Source: Alphaproteobacteria bacterium HT1-32
GTDB taxonomy: Bacteria; Pseudomonadota; Alphaproteobacteria; Rhodospirillales; HT1-32
Direction of reading: 5' to 3'
DNA: 64,000 nt
NCBI GenBank assembly: GCA_009649675.1
Contig: WJPL01000002.1
Span: 310,001-374,000, forward strand
In this document: one piece after another, positions 51,900 through 61,433 of the stretch
Position numbering within the stretch: the stretch's first letter is position 1
How the letters are laid out: every line of letters begins with the position of its first letter
Position numbers and translations under genes: made by a program
Notes under the pieces: model-generated
What the model was told of the DNA's origin: nothing
Databases searched by the model: none
What the model saw: the letters and a program-made list of their open reading frames with translations, nothing else

Positions 51900-53234
51900 T
51901 CACTCTTCAACCTCTTTCAGACTGAGGCTGAGGGCGGCACCGGCTATGGCCATCGCAGACAACATCAGCAGGGCATAGGCAATCGACAGCGAGGCGACGA
52001 GGGCGCTGATACCGCCGATGGCCAGCAGCACCAGACCAATGATCGTGTTGCTGACGGCAACATAGGATGACCGGGTGTCACTGGTGGCTATATCGACAAC
52101 ATAGGTTTTCCGGCCCAGTCGGACACCGGCATGCCCAAGTCCCAGAATGAAGACTGCGACGGCGAAACTGTAGGGCGATGTAAGAAGCACTGAGTTGCTG
52201 AGATCAAGCAATCCGATTGCGATACCGGTAAGCCCGGCCATCATTCCGCCGGCAACCATGACCAGGCGGCTGGAGACATCAGATAATCTCCCCCATACAG
52301 GGGCACTGAGAGCCCCGGCAAGGGCAGAACCAACCATCAGCCCTCCCAGACCCTGAAGACCGTCAACACCGGACGACTGGGCCAGTACGGCAAAATACGG
52401 GCCGGACAGGGCGGTCCCCAGCAGCAGGGCGCGGGACAGGACGAATTTGCCGAAGTCCGGATCATCAAACACCAGTTTCAGGCTCTCAATGGCAACGGCA
52501 GCGGCATTTCCGCCGCCACCCGTTGATCCGGGGGCTTCCGGCAGCAGGGCGTAAACCACGGCCCCGGCCAGCCAGAGGGCAGCGGAGATGATCAGGGCCT
52601 GTGACAGTATGGTCACGGAACGTCCGTCACCTGTCAGATTAAGCCAGATACCAAAGGCCAGAATGACAAAAGCGGATGCACTGGTTGCATAGCCGCTCAG
52701 GGTTCCCCTGCGTCCTCTGGATACGGTTTTCCCGAGCACATCCTTGGCGGCAATTGAGCAGATGCCTCGTGACAGGCTGAACAGAATCACCAGCCCGACG
52801 ACGGACCATCCGGCGGTGGCACCTTCCAGCGTCAGAAACACCGTAGCTGTTGCGAAAACCGCAATTCCCTGCAGAACGGCACCAACGACCCAGAACCATT
52901 TGCGCACAGGTCTTCGCCGGATGAAGGCTGCGACGATGAGCTGTGGCGCCATAGAGAGGGATTCGCGAAGCGGGGCAATCAGAGAAATAGCGGCACCGGG
53001 TGCGCCAACTGCTGACATCAGCCAGGCCAGAACCACCTTCACATCCATCAGCCCGTCGCCGATTTTGGTCAGAACCTGAGCGATCAGCTGAAGCGTGAAG
53101 CTGACGGGCTGTGCATCACAGGCACTGTCCGGAATATCTTTGCAGACGCGGGCATCTTCGTCCCCGGTCAGGATTTCGTATATGTTGGTGGCAGCGACCC
53201 GGGATGCGTTGCCGGATGCAGTCTCGCTGGTCAT
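51900..53234 (-). CDS. MFS family transporter
   Basis: A 444-residue major facilitator superfamily protein with roughly twelve hydrophobic spans after a soluble lead of about 50 residues. GDGLMDVKVVLAWLMSAVGA is the first span region, and FIRRRPVRKWFWVVGAVLQG and SRGRRGTLSGYATSASA are the basic loops expected between spans. LGLGHAGVRLGRKTYVVDIA near residue 350 is a conserved piece of a family of uncharacterised MFS permeases. I set the start at ATG 53234; a GTG at 53279 would add 15 residues. It is divergent from the GST gene. Substrate unknown. Confidence 0.85.
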   Translation of the reverse strand: MTSETASGNASRVAATNIYEILTGDEDARVCKDIPDSACDAQPVSFTLQLIAQVLTKIGDGLMDVKVVLAWLMSAVGAPGAAISLIAPLRESLSMAPQLIVAAFIRRRPVRKWFWVVGAVLQGIAVFATATVFLTLEGATAGWSVVGLVILFSLSRGICSIAAKDVLGKTVSRGRRGTLSGYATSASAFVILAFGIWLNLTGDGRSVTILSQALIISAALWLAGAVVYALLPEAPGSTGGGGNAAAVAIESLKLVFDDPDFGKFVLSRALLLGTALSGPYFAVLAQSSGVDGLQGLGGLMVGSALAGALSAPVWGRLSDVSSRLVMVAGGMMAGLTGIAIGLLDLSNSVLLTSPYSFAVAVFILGLGHAGVRLGRKTYVVDIATSDTRSSYVAVSNTIIGLVLLAIGGISALVASLSIAYALLMLSAMAIAGAALSLSLKEVEE

Positions 53235-53314
53235 TATATCCGCTCTTTCGGCTCGATTATGATTTGTCGTATTTTCCACTACAGATTTGATTACCGCTCA
53301 GGGGAGAGACAAGC

Positions 53315-53977
53315 TTGAATTCGTCAACCAGTCTCCGGTTATTCGGAGCAACCTACAGTGTTTATACACGGATTGCCCGGCTGGCATTACTGGAGAAGTC
53401 TGTCCCGTTCGAGTTCGTCGCCTTCGATATCTACGACCCCGGGACATTCCCGGACGGTTATACGGATCTGCATCCGTTCCGGAAAATTCCGGCATTGCAG
53501 CATGGTGGCGTGGGCCTTCATGAAACACAGGCTATCACCCGCTATGTGGACCGGGCACTGGATGGCCCGAGCCTGCAACCATCGGATCCTGTGGCGGCGG
53601 CCTGGTGTGACTGCGTTGTTGCCATGAATGATGCTTACGGGTTTTCGGCTCTCATCAAAGGGGTTTATGTCGAGCGGATCAGCAAACCGGCGCGGGGACA
53701 GGCCTGTGATGAGTCCGTGGTCGGGGCATCACTTGATATTGCCGACAAGTACCTGCGCCGTCTGACTGAAGGCAGGGCCGGACGGGACTGGCTTGCCGCC
53801 GATAATGTGACGCTGGCAGATATCCACAGCTATCCGATGATCCGGTATCTCTGGCTGGAACCGGATGGCCGAAAGCTGATTGAGAAGCACCCCGGGATCA
53901 ATGAATGGATGATCAGATTCAGTGAACGCCGGTCGGCACGGGAAACCCTGCCTCCGGCAGAGGCCGCTGCACAGTAA
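53315..53977 (+). CDS. glutathione S-transferase family protein
   Basis: A 220-residue GST. The thioredoxin-like N domain reads LRLFGATYSVYTRIARLALL, with PFRKIPALQHGGVGLHETQA near residue 55 (the cis-Pro and the glutamyl-binding Glu-Thr/Ser spot), and the helical C domain follows with AADNVTLADIHSYPMIRYLW near 165. The start codon is TTG at 53315, supported by GGGGAG at 53301-53306. It is divergent from the MFS gene. Substrate is unknown. Confidence 0.88.
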   Translation: MNSSTSLRLFGATYSVYTRIARLALLEKSVPFEFVAFDIYDPGTFPDGYTDLHPFRKIPALQHGGVGLHETQAITRYVDRALDGPSLQPSDPVAAAWCDCVVAMNDAYGFSALIKGVYVERISKPARGQACDESVVGASLDIADKYLRRLTEGRAGRDWLAADNVTLADIHSYPMIRYLWLEPDGRKLIEKHPGINEWMIRFSERRSARETLPPAEAAAQ

Positions 53978-54085
53978 CAGGACATTCGCAATGCAGGACC
54001 AGGAGCCGGAAAAACACTCCGGCTTGCTCCTTGCCCCGGTCTGGAGAATGATGTCCGGAGATATCGCCATCGGAGGTTTCGGCAT

Positions 54086-54364
54086 ATGAATGAATCAGAA
54101 TTTCGGTCCGCTGCGGAGCAGGGGGGCTTTGAGGTACCTGTCGCCAAGTCCAAGGCCGCAGGGGTGTTTAATGACACGCATACCCACGATGATGACGTTT
54201 TCCTGTTGATAACCGGCGGCGAGATCGTGATCGAACTGGAGGGTGAACGGCGTGTCTGTGGCCCGGGGGACAGCATTATGGTTGCGGGAAATGTTCCGCA
54301 TACTGAACGGGTCAGTGCCGAGGGTGTTTCCTATCTGGCAACCAGGCGGGCGGGCGGATCCTGA
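54086..54364 (+). CDS. cupin-domain protein
   Basis: A 92-residue single cupin. The first cupin motif is seen in NDTHTHDDDVFLLITGGEIV near residue 29, where His and Glu/Asp residues bind metal, and the second in CGPGDSIMVAGNVPHTERV near 62. Proteins of this size can be sugar-binding regulators, isomerases or dioxygenase-like. No DNA-binding domain is fused, and no partner gene is adjacent except GST 108 bases upstream. Function unknown. Confidence 0.82.
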   Translation: MNESEFRSAAEQGGFEVPVAKSKAAGVFNDTHTHDDDVFLLITGGEIVIELEGERRVCGPGDSIMVAGNVPHTERVSAEGVSYLATRRAGGS

Positions 54365-54432
54365 CATTGTCAGCCCTGCTGAAAGGGACGTAATTCCAGA
54401 GACTGGACCGCCCTTCTGTCGTTCGGATGATG

Positions 54433-55422
54433 TCAGTTATTGCCCTGTTGCTGGCTGCGCAGTCGTCGCCATTTTGCGACATTCCGGTTATGGTCTGCCA
54501 GCGACGTTGCGAAAGCATGGCCACCTTGACCGTCGGCAACAAAGTACAGGTAATTGCTTTCCGCCGGGTTGAGGACGGCCTCAATGGCGGCGCGTCCGGG
54601 GTTGGCGATTGGCCCCGGCGGCAGTCCGGCATTGCGGTAGGTGTTATAGGGCGAATCAATGGCCAGGTCGGCTTTTGAAATGCTGCGGCCAAGCGGGCCG
54701 GAGCCGTTGGTGACGGCATAGACGACCGTCGGATCCGATTGCAGGCGCATTCCCCTGTTGAGGCGATTGATGAATACCGATGCGACCAGCGCACGTTCCT
54801 GTGCGACGCCGGTTTCCTTTTCGATGATGGAGGCCAGTATCAGCGCCTCTTCCGGTGTCCTGATCGGTAATCCTTCGACACGGGTGGGCCACAGTTCGTC
54901 GAGTGCGCTATTTGAAGCCGACTTCATTCGCTGGACCAGCGCGCCCCGGTCGTCACCATAGGTGAAATAGTAGGTTTCCGGCATCAGCATGCCTTCATCG
55001 ACCGACGCCGGTGTCTGGCCGGTCAGTCCGTCGGTTATGTCGATGATGTTCAGCACCTGCTGCGTGGTCAGGCCTTCCGGAATGGTGATGCGGCGGCGTA
55101 CCGGCTGGGCGTTCAGCAGTACCGACATGACGGTGTGGGCGCTGGCACCGGCAGGGAACATGAACTCGCCGGCGCGAAGCCCGCGCTGTGCGTCTTCCAG
55201 CCGGACACCGATTCGGAAAACAAGGGGATTGGTGATGACGCCTTCGCGATGAAGCAGATTGGCGATTCCTTCAACACCGGTGCCGCGCGGGATAACGAGG
55301 TTCTTGTCGGTGGACAGCGGGCCGGATTTGTTGAACTCACCTTGTACCCAAAAAAATGCGCCGCCAGCCAGAATGGCTGCGACGCATATCAGGAGAAAGA
55401 CAATGCGCAGGAAACCGATCAC
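54433..55422 (-). CDS. mltG: endolytic murein transglycosylase MltG
   Basis: A 329-residue YceG-family transglycosylase that cuts nascent peptidoglycan strands. One N-terminal membrane span (IVFLLICVAAILAGGAFFWV) anchors it. The LysM-like region follows with TGVEGIANLLHREGVITNPL, and the catalytic part contains LILASIIEKETGVAQERALV near residue 196 with the active-site Glu, then FINRLNRGMRLQSDPTVVYA. The start is GTG at 55422, overlapping the fabF stop (GTGA). Confidence 0.95.
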   Translation of the reverse strand: MIGFLRIVFLLICVAAILAGGAFFWVQGEFNKSGPLSTDKNLVIPRGTGVEGIANLLHREGVITNPLVFRIGVRLEDAQRGLRAGEFMFPAGASAHTVMSVLLNAQPVRRRITIPEGLTTQQVLNIIDITDGLTGQTPASVDEGMLMPETYYFTYGDDRGALVQRMKSASNSALDELWPTRVEGLPIRTPEEALILASIIEKETGVAQERALVASVFINRLNRGMRLQSDPTVVYAVTNGSGPLGRSISKADLAIDSPYNTYRNAGLPPGPIANPGRAAIEAVLNPAESNYLYFVADGQGGHAFATSLADHNRNVAKWRRLRSQQQGNN

Positions 55423-56675
55423 GCAAATTCCTTGAAGATCACCGTTGCATTGGTACCGCCGAAGCCGAACGAGTTCGACAATACGGCACGGATCCGGCGT
55501 TCCTTGGCTTGTTTGGGCACCAGATCAACCCCGACACAACCATCAGACGGATCATCAAGATTGAGTGTCGGCGGCGCAACCTGGTCGCGAATGGCAAGAA
55601 TTGAGAAAATTCCCTCAACGGCACCGGCAGCACCCAGCAAATGCCCGATGGCTGATTTTGTTGATGACATCGAGATGTCTGACATCGCACCATCAAACAG
55701 CCGGGTAACAGCCCCGAGCTCGATTTCATCCCCCAGCGGCGTCGATGTGCCGTGGGCATTGATGTAATCAATATCCGTGGTGTTCAGCTCGGCACTGCGG
55801 AGAGCTGCCTGCATGGAGCGGAAACCGCCATTGCCGTCAGCCGCCGGAGCGGTGATGTGATAGGCATCACCTGACAGCCCGTAACCGACGACTTCAGCAT
55901 AAATTTTCGCACCACGGGCCTTTGCGTGTTCCAGTTCCTCAAGAACCAGTACGCCGGCCCCTTCACCCATGACGAAGCCGTCACGGCCCTTGTCATAGGG
56001 GCGGGATGCCTGTTCCGGTGTATCATTATATTTCGTGGAGAGCGCCTTTAGTGACGAGAACCCGGCGATACCTACGGGGCAAATTGCCGCTTCTGCGCCG
56101 CCAGCGACCATGACATCTGCATCGCCATAGCGGATCAGCCGCATGGCGTCACCAATGGCATGCGCTCCGGTCGAACAGGCGGTAACGACTGAATGGTTCG
56201 GTCCCTTGAATCCGTACCGAATGGAAACATTACCGGACGCAAGATTGATCAGCGCTGCCGGAATGAAGAAGGGACTGACACGTTTGCCGTTATGAAAATC
56301 AACGGAAGTACGTTCAATCTCCGGCAATCCGCCGATCCCGGAACCGATCATGACGCCGGTTCGCAACAGGGATTCCTCGTCTTCGGGCATCCATCCGGAA
56401 TCTTCGACGGCTTCCTGTGCAGCGGCCATCGCAAAGATCACGAATGCATCCATCTTCCGCTGCTCTTTCGGCAGGATGAAGTTGTCTGCGTTGAAATTGC
56501 CTTCACCATCACCCAGTGGCACATCACCGGCTACCTTGGAAGGAAGCCGTTCCGTGTCGAATTTTGTGATGGAGGTAATCCCGGACTCACCATTGAGCAT
56601 CCGCTGCCAGGTCGTTTTCACGCCTGCACCAAGCGGCGTCACGGCGCCCATTCCCGTAACTACGACTCTACGCAT
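55419..56675 (-). CDS. fabF: beta-ketoacyl-ACP synthase II
   Basis: A 418-residue thiolase-fold condensing enzyme of fatty-acid elongation. The nucleophile Cys167 sits in VVTACSTGA, and the two His residues in INAHGTSTPLGD near 309 and SAIGHLLGAAGAVEG near 345. RRVVVTGMGAVTPLG starts the protein and NSFGFGGTNATVIF closes it. It lies 63 bases after acpP and overlaps mltG. Confidence 0.97.
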   Translation of the reverse strand: MRRVVVTGMGAVTPLGAGVKTTWQRMLNGESGITSITKFDTERLPSKVAGDVPLGDGEGNFNADNFILPKEQRKMDAFVIFAMAAAQEAVEDSGWMPEDEESLLRTGVMIGSGIGGLPEIERTSVDFHNGKRVSPFFIPAALINLASGNVSIRYGFKGPNHSVVTACSTGAHAIGDAMRLIRYGDADVMVAGGAEAAICPVGIAGFSSLKALSTKYNDTPEQASRPYDKGRDGFVMGEGAGVLVLEELEHAKARGAKIYAEVVGYGLSGDAYHITAPAADGNGGFRSMQAALRSAELNTTDIDYINAHGTSTPLGDEIELGAVTRLFDGAMSDISMSSTKSAIGHLLGAAGAVEGIFSILAIRDQVAPPTLNLDDPSDGCVGVDLVPKQAKERRIRAVLSNSFGFGGTNATVIFKEFA

Positions 56676-56738
56676 TGTTTCTTCCGGTCTGTCGATCGGA
56701 AAACGGCGCGGCAGTGATTCCGCCGCGCCAGTCCCGGA

Positions 56739-56972
56739 TCAGGAGTTGCTCTCGATGTAGGAAATCGCATCCTTGACCGTCAGAATTTTTTCCGCCGCGT
56801 CATCAGGGATTTCGCAACCGAACTCTTCTTCGAAAGCCATAACGAGTTCGACTGTATCCAGGCTATCGGCGCCCAGGTCATCGATGAAGCTGGCGTTCTC
56901 GGTCACCTTTGCTTCTTCAACGCCGAGATGCTCGACAACAATCTTCTTTACCCGATCACCTACATCACTCAT
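56739..56972 (-). CDS. acpP: acyl carrier protein
   Basis: A 77-residue acidic carrier protein. The 4'-phosphopantetheine attachment Ser37 is in [40 protein letters not shown] is the usual start and [15 protein letters not shown] the end. It lies between fabG and fabF in the usual order, 124 bases after fabG. Confidence 0.98.
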   Translation of the reverse strand: MSDVGDRVKKIVVEHLGVEEAKVTENASFIDDLGADSLDTVELVMAFEEEFGCEIPDDAAEKILTVKDAISYIESNS

Positions 56973-57096
56973 GTCAGATTTCCTTGTTCCTGAACTGTTA
57001 TATTAGCAGCATTGTTCGCTATATGCGCCCGCCGCCCGGAAAGCGGGCGGTTAGGTATCATATGTCTTCTAGCTTGGCCAGCGCCACGGCCAAACA

Positions 57097-57834
57097 TCAG
57101 ATCATGGCCATTCCACCATTTATATGAAGGGTTTGGCCAGTCACATATCCGGCTTCGTCGGATGCAAGATAGAGCGCACCGGCAGCAATATCATCAATCG
57201 AGCCGAATCGGCCTGCCGGAATGACGCCCTGCATGCGGGACTTCTGCTCATCATTCAGCGCATCGGTCATGGCGGTTTCAATGAAACCCGGTGCGATGCA
57301 GTTAACGGTAATGCCCCGCGATGCAACCTCTGCCGCGAGGGATTTTGACATACCGATCATGCCGGCTTTTGAGGCGGCATAATTGGTCTGGCCGGGGTTG
57401 CCGGTCACGCCAACAACGGAGGTAATATTCACAATCCGGCCGAATCGCTGCTTCATGAGCGTGCGCAGGCTGGCCTGCGACAGGCGGAAGGCGGCGGTGA
57501 GGTTGACGGTGAGGACCTGTTCCCAGTCTTCGGGTTTCATGCGCATGGCAAGCCCGTCACGGGTCAGTCCGGCATTGTTGACGAGAATGTGGAGGCCACC
57601 CATGGCAGCCTCAGCCTGGCCGGGGAGAGCGGATACCGCTTCCATGTCCGACAGGTTACAGGGCGTGATATGGCATCGCTCACCCAGTTCACCAGCCAGT
57701 GTTTCCAGGGCTTCGCGCCGGGTGCCGGACAGGGCGACAGTGGCCCCGGCTGCATGCAGTGCAGAAGCAATGGCACCGCCGATACCGCCGGATGCGCCGG
57801 TAACCAGTGCGCATTTTCCAGTCAGATCAAACAT
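57097..57834 (-). CDS. fabG: 3-oxoacyl-ACP reductase
   Basis: A 245-residue SDR that reduces 3-oxoacyl-ACP with NADPH. TGASGGIGGAIA is at residues 12-23, NNAGLTRDGLAMRM near 86, catalytic Ser139, Tyr152 and Lys156 (NYAASKAGMIG) are intact, and the family-specific IAPGFIETAMTDALNDEQK follows. Contrast the SDR at 20623-21345, in which the lysine is missing. Confidence 0.97.
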   Translation of the reverse strand: MFDLTGKCALVTGASGGIGGAIASALHAAGATVALSGTRREALETLAGELGERCHITPCNLSDMEAVSALPGQAEAAMGGLHILVNNAGLTRDGLAMRMKPEDWEQVLTVNLTAAFRLSQASLRTLMKQRFGRIVNITSVVGVTGNPGQTNYAASKAGMIGMSKSLAAEVASRGITVNCIAPGFIETAMTDALNDEQKSRMQGVIPAGRFGSIDDIAAGALYLASDEAGYVTGQTLHINGGMAMI

Positions 57835-57927
57835 ATCTTCTTTATCCTTCTCGGCTGCAACGGTGATCTCCGAAGCCGTTATTTCTGCCGGGAGACTGCA
57901 AACCCCCGGCCCTGTTATCGCTGCTGG

Positions 57928-58869
57928 TCAGAGAGTTGCCAGCAATGTCTCAATATCATCAGGCCCCTGAACGGAGATGCCCGTCAGCTCACGGTCAATC
58001 CGGCGAACAAGGCCGGTCAGCACTTTTCCAGACCCGACTTCAATCAACGTGTCCACGCCTTTTGCCTTCATGGCGAGGACTGATTCGCGCCATCTTACCA
58101 TGCCGGTTACCTGCTTGAACAACAGGGCGCGGATTTCATCGGGGTCGGTGACTTCGTCAGCCGTAACATTTGCGATAAGTCGCGGATTCGGCGGGGTGAT
58201 CGATGTCTCGGCCAGGGCTGCCTGCATGACATCGGCGGCGGGGGCCATCAATGCGCAATGGAACGGTGCGCTGACAGGCAGCAGGACGCTGCGTTTTGCG
58301 CCGGCTTCTCCGGCGAGGACAACTGCGCGTTCGACAGCAGCACGCGAGCCACTGACGACGACCTGACCATCTGAATTGTCGTTGGCGATATCGCAGACCT
58401 CGTCTCCGGCCGCCTCGCGGGCGATCTCGGCGACCTTGTCGATATCAAGGCCCAGCAGGGCGGCCATGGCACCTTCGCCAACCGGGACAGCTTCCTGCAT
58501 GGCCTTGCCACGTGTCTTCAGAAGACGCGCTGCGTCAGCCACACCAAATGCACCGGCGGCGGCAAGGGCGGAATATTCACCGAGGGAATGACCGGCGACA
58601 AAGTCCGCCTTGTCAGCGATGACGATACCGCCATCTTTCTCCAGCACCCGGATCAGGGCCATGGAAACAGCCATCAGGGCGGGCTGGGCATTTTCGGTCA
58701 GTGTCAGTTCATCTTCCGGCCCTTCAAACATCAGCTTTGAGAGCTTCTGCGACAGGGCGTCATCGACTTCTTCAAATACTTCCCGGGCGACCGGTGAAGC
58801 TTCGGCGAGCACCTTGCCCATGCCGACAGCCTGCGAACCCTGACCCGGAAATACAAAAGCACGGGACAT
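57928..58869 (-). CDS. fabD: malonyl-CoA:ACP transacylase
   Basis: A 313-residue acyltransferase that loads malonate on ACP. FPGQGSQAVGMG at residues 7-18, catalytic Ser95 in GHSLGEYSALAAAG, Arg near 120 and His near 205 in SAPFHCALM make up the active site. It is first in the minus-strand fab-mltG set and divergent from rpsF. The following gene fabG begins 93 bases later. Confidence 0.97.
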   Translation of the reverse strand: MSRAFVFPGQGSQAVGMGKVLAEASPVAREVFEEVDDALSQKLSKLMFEGPEDELTLTENAQPALMAVSMALIRVLEKDGGIVIADKADFVAGHSLGEYSALAAAGAFGVADAARLLKTRGKAMQEAVPVGEGAMAALLGLDIDKVAEIAREAAGDEVCDIANDNSDGQVVVSGSRAAVERAVVLAGEAGAKRSVLLPVSAPFHCALMAPAADVMQAALAETSITPPNPRLIANVTADEVTDPDEIRALLFKQVTGMVRWRESVLAMKAKGVDTLIEVGSGKVLTGLVRRIDRELTGISVQGPDDIETLLATL

Positions 58870-58941
58870 ATGGCGTGTCCTTCCTTCAAAGTCTTTTTTG
58901 ATTCAGCCTGATTACCCTTGCGGCTGCGATGGCGCAAGCGC

Positions 58942-58969
58942 TTGCACCGGGGTCGCCTATCTGTATATT
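58942..58969 (+). promoter_or_regulatory. likely promoter of the rpsF operon
   Basis: TTGCAC at 58942-58947 and TATATT at 58964-58969 are 16 bases apart, 85 bases before the rpsF ATG. This is the best sigma-70-like pair in the 185-base gap between divergent fabD and rpsF. Confidence 0.45.
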
Positions 58970-59054
58970 GCGCGGCTTCAATAACCCTTGCCGGCGCTGT
59001 GTCGGCTATGGCGCGTGCTGCGTTGCCTGAGAAAATCCGTAAGGGAGTTTACGA

Positions 59055-59501
59055 ATGCCTTTATACGAAACCGTTATGATTGCGCGCCAGGATATTTCCG
59101 GCGCTCAGGCCGAGGGCCTTATCGAGACCTTCTCGACCCTCATCGGCGAACAGGGTGGCAGTGTCACCAAGAATGAATACTGGGGCCTGAAATCCCTCGC
59201 TTACCGCATGGACAAGAACCGTAAGGGTCATTACGCGCTGATGAATATCGACGCACCGGCCCCGGCTATTGCCGAGATGGAGCGCCAGATGCGTCTGAAT
59301 GAAGACGTGCTGCGTTATCTGACAATCCGTGTTGAAGAACATGAAACAGAGCCGTCAGCGATGATGAAGTCTCGCGGTAGCCGTGATGACCGTCCGCGCC
59401 GCGATAACGATGATCGCCCGCGCCGTGACAACAGTGAAGACCGCCCGCGTCGGGAAAACAACGATGCGCCGGCAAAAGCCAGCGAAGGAGATAAGGCATG
59501 A
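59055..59501 (+). CDS. rpsF: 30S ribosomal protein S6
   Basis: A 148-residue S6. [20 protein letters not shown] and [20 protein letters not shown] are the core of the fold, about 95 residues. The last 45 residues are an unusual tail with three imperfect repeats of (D/E)DRPRR(D/E)N, rich in Arg and Asp/Glu. GGGAG precedes the start. S6 binds S18 on the platform of the small subunit; rpsR overlaps its stop by ATGA. Confidence 0.97.
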   Translation: MPLYETVMIARQDISGAQAEGLIETFSTLIGEQGGSVTKNEYWGLKSLAYRMDKNRKGHYALMNIDAPAPAIAEMERQMRLNEDVLRYLTIRVEEHETEPSAMMKSRGSRDDRPRRDNDDRPRRDNSEDRPRRENNDAPAKASEGDKA

Positions 59502-59734
59502 GCACCTCACCTCGTCGTCCGTTTTTTCGTCGCCGCAAATCCTGCCCGTTCACCGGTGATAATGCACCGAAGATCGATTACAAGGATGTGAAGCTGCTGA
59601 GCCGCTACATTTCCGAACGTGGCAAGATTGTACCGAGCCGCATTACTGCTGTTTCCGGTAAGAAGCAGCGTGAACTGGCCCGCGCCATCAAGCGCGCCCG
59701 CTATATCGGTCTGCTGCCTTACGTGGTTAAGTAA
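59498..59734 (+). CDS. rpsR: 30S ribosomal protein S18
   Basis: A 78-residue S18. [17 protein letters not shown] opens it and [20 protein letters not shown] and [16 protein letters not shown] complete the family. It starts by ATGA overlap with rpsF, and S6-S18 form a pair on the ribosome. Length and composition are normal. Confidence 0.98.
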   Translation: MSTSPRRPFFRRRKSCPFTGDNAPKIDYKDVKLLSRYISERGKIVPSRITAVSGKKQRELARAIKRARYIGLLPYVVK

Positions 59735-59781
59735 GCAGTCGGTTCCGGCACCGGACAGGTGGCGGTGGAGAAGGCATGTGA

Positions 59782-60741
59782 GTGATGCACAGGGAAATCG
59801 GCATAGCGATCGCCGCAGGGTTGGCCAGCGCCATGATTATGGTGCTGCCGGCCTATGCCGTTCCGTTTGCACTGCTCGCTCCGTTTTTTCCGCTTCCGCT
59901 TCTGTTGTGCGGTCTGGCGCGCGGCGCCACGACCGGTGCAATAGCGCTCTGCGTCTTCGGTCTTGCAATGGCGGTACTCAGCCCGGCGGCGTCGGTTCTT
60001 CCGCTCGTCGCCATTTACGGATTACCGGCCCTGCTGGTGGTCTGGCTGGCATTGCAGCAGAAAGCCGATGCGGATGGACAGGTGAGCTTTGCGCCTCCTG
60101 GTCATGTCGTGTCGTCACTGGCGATTTATTGTGTCGCCGGGTTTCTGGCAGCGGTAGTGTTTTCAGGCGGGCCACAGGCCATTCTGGATTTTCTGCGAAG
60201 CTTCACCGACGGTTTCATGTCTGCTTTCGGGCAGGCACTGGACACGCAGGGCGCAACCATGCAGCCGGAAGATGTGGCGAAGATGTCCGAAACGCTGGCA
60301 GCGACTTTGCCGGCCGCAGCCATCGTCTACACGTCACTGATGTATCTGGTGAACGCGGTATTTGCGCAGAGCATTCTGGCGAAGCGAAATCTGGCGATCC
60401 GGCCAACACCCGTCTACCGGACATTCTGGCTGCCGTCATGGTTGCTGATCGCGTTCGGGGCGTCACTGGCGGGATGGCTTCTGCTGGACGGAACCGCAGG
60501 GTTTATCCTGCTGACCGTGACAGCGGCGCTGGCTCTTCCGTTTTTTCTGCAGGGGCTGGCGGTGATGCATGTGCTGACCCGGGGGCTTCCGGGGCGGGGA
60601 CTGTGGCTGTTTCTTTTCTATCTTTTGCTGGTGCTAATCACCGGCGTTTCGGTTGTGCTGGTAACAGCACTTGGAGTTGTTGATCACCTGACGGGTCTGA
60701 GGGCGCGAGCAAGCGCTTCCCGGCCGTCTGACGAGGAGTAG
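59782..60741 (+). CDS. DUF2232 family membrane protein
   Basis: A 319-residue membrane protein with about eight hydrophobic spans, for example [20 protein letters not shown] at the start. This DUF2232 family is often found between rpsR and rplI in alphaproteobacteria; its function is not known. It starts at GTG 59782 or ATG 59785 after GAGAAGG. The presence in a ribosomal operon may reflect cotranscription rather than a ribosomal role. Confidence 0.85.
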   Translation: MMHREIGIAIAAGLASAMIMVLPAYAVPFALLAPFFPLPLLLCGLARGATTGAIALCVFGLAMAVLSPAASVLPLVAIYGLPALLVVWLALQQKADADGQVSFAPPGHVVSSLAIYCVAGFLAAVVFSGGPQAILDFLRSFTDGFMSAFGQALDTQGATMQPEDVAKMSETLAATLPAAAIVYTSLMYLVNAVFAQSILAKRNLAIRPTPVYRTFWLPSWLLIAFGASLAGWLLLDGTAGFILLTVTAALALPFFLQGLAVMHVLTRGLPGRGLWLFLFYLLLVLITGVSVVLVTALGVVDHLTGLRARASASRPSDEE

Positions 60742-60745
60742 TACT

Positions 60746-61336
60746 ATGGAAGTCGTGCTTTTGGAGAGGGTCGAGAAACTCGGCCAGATGGGCGATGTGG
60801 TAACGGTAAAGCCGGGCTTTGCCCGTAACTTTCTGCTGCCGCAGAACAAGGCGCTGCGCGCCAACAAGGCAAACCTGGCCTATTTCGAAAGCCAGCGGGT
60901 ACAGCTTGAAGCTGTCAACCTTGAGCGTCGCAAGGAAGCGGAAGCCGTTGCCGCACAGGTTGACGGCCGCGAGATCGTGATGGTTCGCCAGGCTGGTGAA
61001 AGCGGTCAGCTCTACGGTTCGGTATCGGCCCGTGATATTGCTGACAGTGCCCGGGAAACCGGTTTCATGGTTGGCCGCAGCCAGGTCGATCTGAACCAGC
61101 CGATCAAGGAACTGGGCCGCTATAACATCCGGATCATCCTGCATCCGGAAGTCGATGCGACCATCCTGATCAATGTCGCCCGTTCGGCAGAAGATGCCGA
61201 AGCGCAGAAGATTGCTTCGGAACAGGCTGCAGAAGCCGATCTGCTGGCTGAAACCGATGACGTTCAGGCTGAACTCGAAGAGATTGAAGCAGAAGCTGCT
61301 GACGCTGTTGAAGAAGACGACAGCAAGGCCAGCTAA
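60746..61336 (+). CDS. rplI: 50S ribosomal protein L9
   Basis: A 196-residue L9, longer than the usual 150. [20 protein letters not shown] and [19 protein letters not shown] form the N domain that binds 23S rRNA, and the C domain runs to about residue 150 ([20 protein letters not shown]). The extra 45 residues are mainly Ala, Glu and Asp, so strongly acidic. It is preceded by an RBS-like GAGGAG and followed by two hairpins. Confidence 0.97.
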   Translation: MEVVLLERVEKLGQMGDVVTVKPGFARNFLLPQNKALRANKANLAYFESQRVQLEAVNLERRKEAEAVAAQVDGREIVMVRQAGESGQLYGSVSARDIADSARETGFMVGRSQVDLNQPIKELGRYNIRIILHPEVDATILINVARSAEDAEAQKIASEQAAEADLLAETDDVQAELEEIEAEAADAVEEDDSKAS

Positions 61337-61354
61337 GCCTCAGACTGATATGAT

Positions 61355-61383
61355 CCGTGGCCGGGTGTGATATCCGGCCACGG
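61355..61383 (+). terminator. hairpin downstream of rplI
   Basis: CCGTGGCCGG at 61355-61364 pairs perfectly with CCGGCCACGG at 61374-61383 over a 9-base loop. It lacks a T-run and may protect the message end ahead of the true terminator that follows. Confidence 0.55.
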
Positions 61384-61396
61384 TGATCTGTAAAAT

Positions 61397-61433
61397 AAAA
61401 CAGGACGCGGTTTATTCCGTGCCCTGTTTTTTT
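61397..61433 (+). terminator. rho-independent terminator of the rpsF-rplI operon
   Basis: AAAACAGG at 61397-61404 pairs with CCTGTTTT at 61423-61430, with an inner GC-rich part (CGCGG/CCGTG), followed by a seven-T run. It has the classic form of an intrinsic terminator. Confidence 0.85.
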
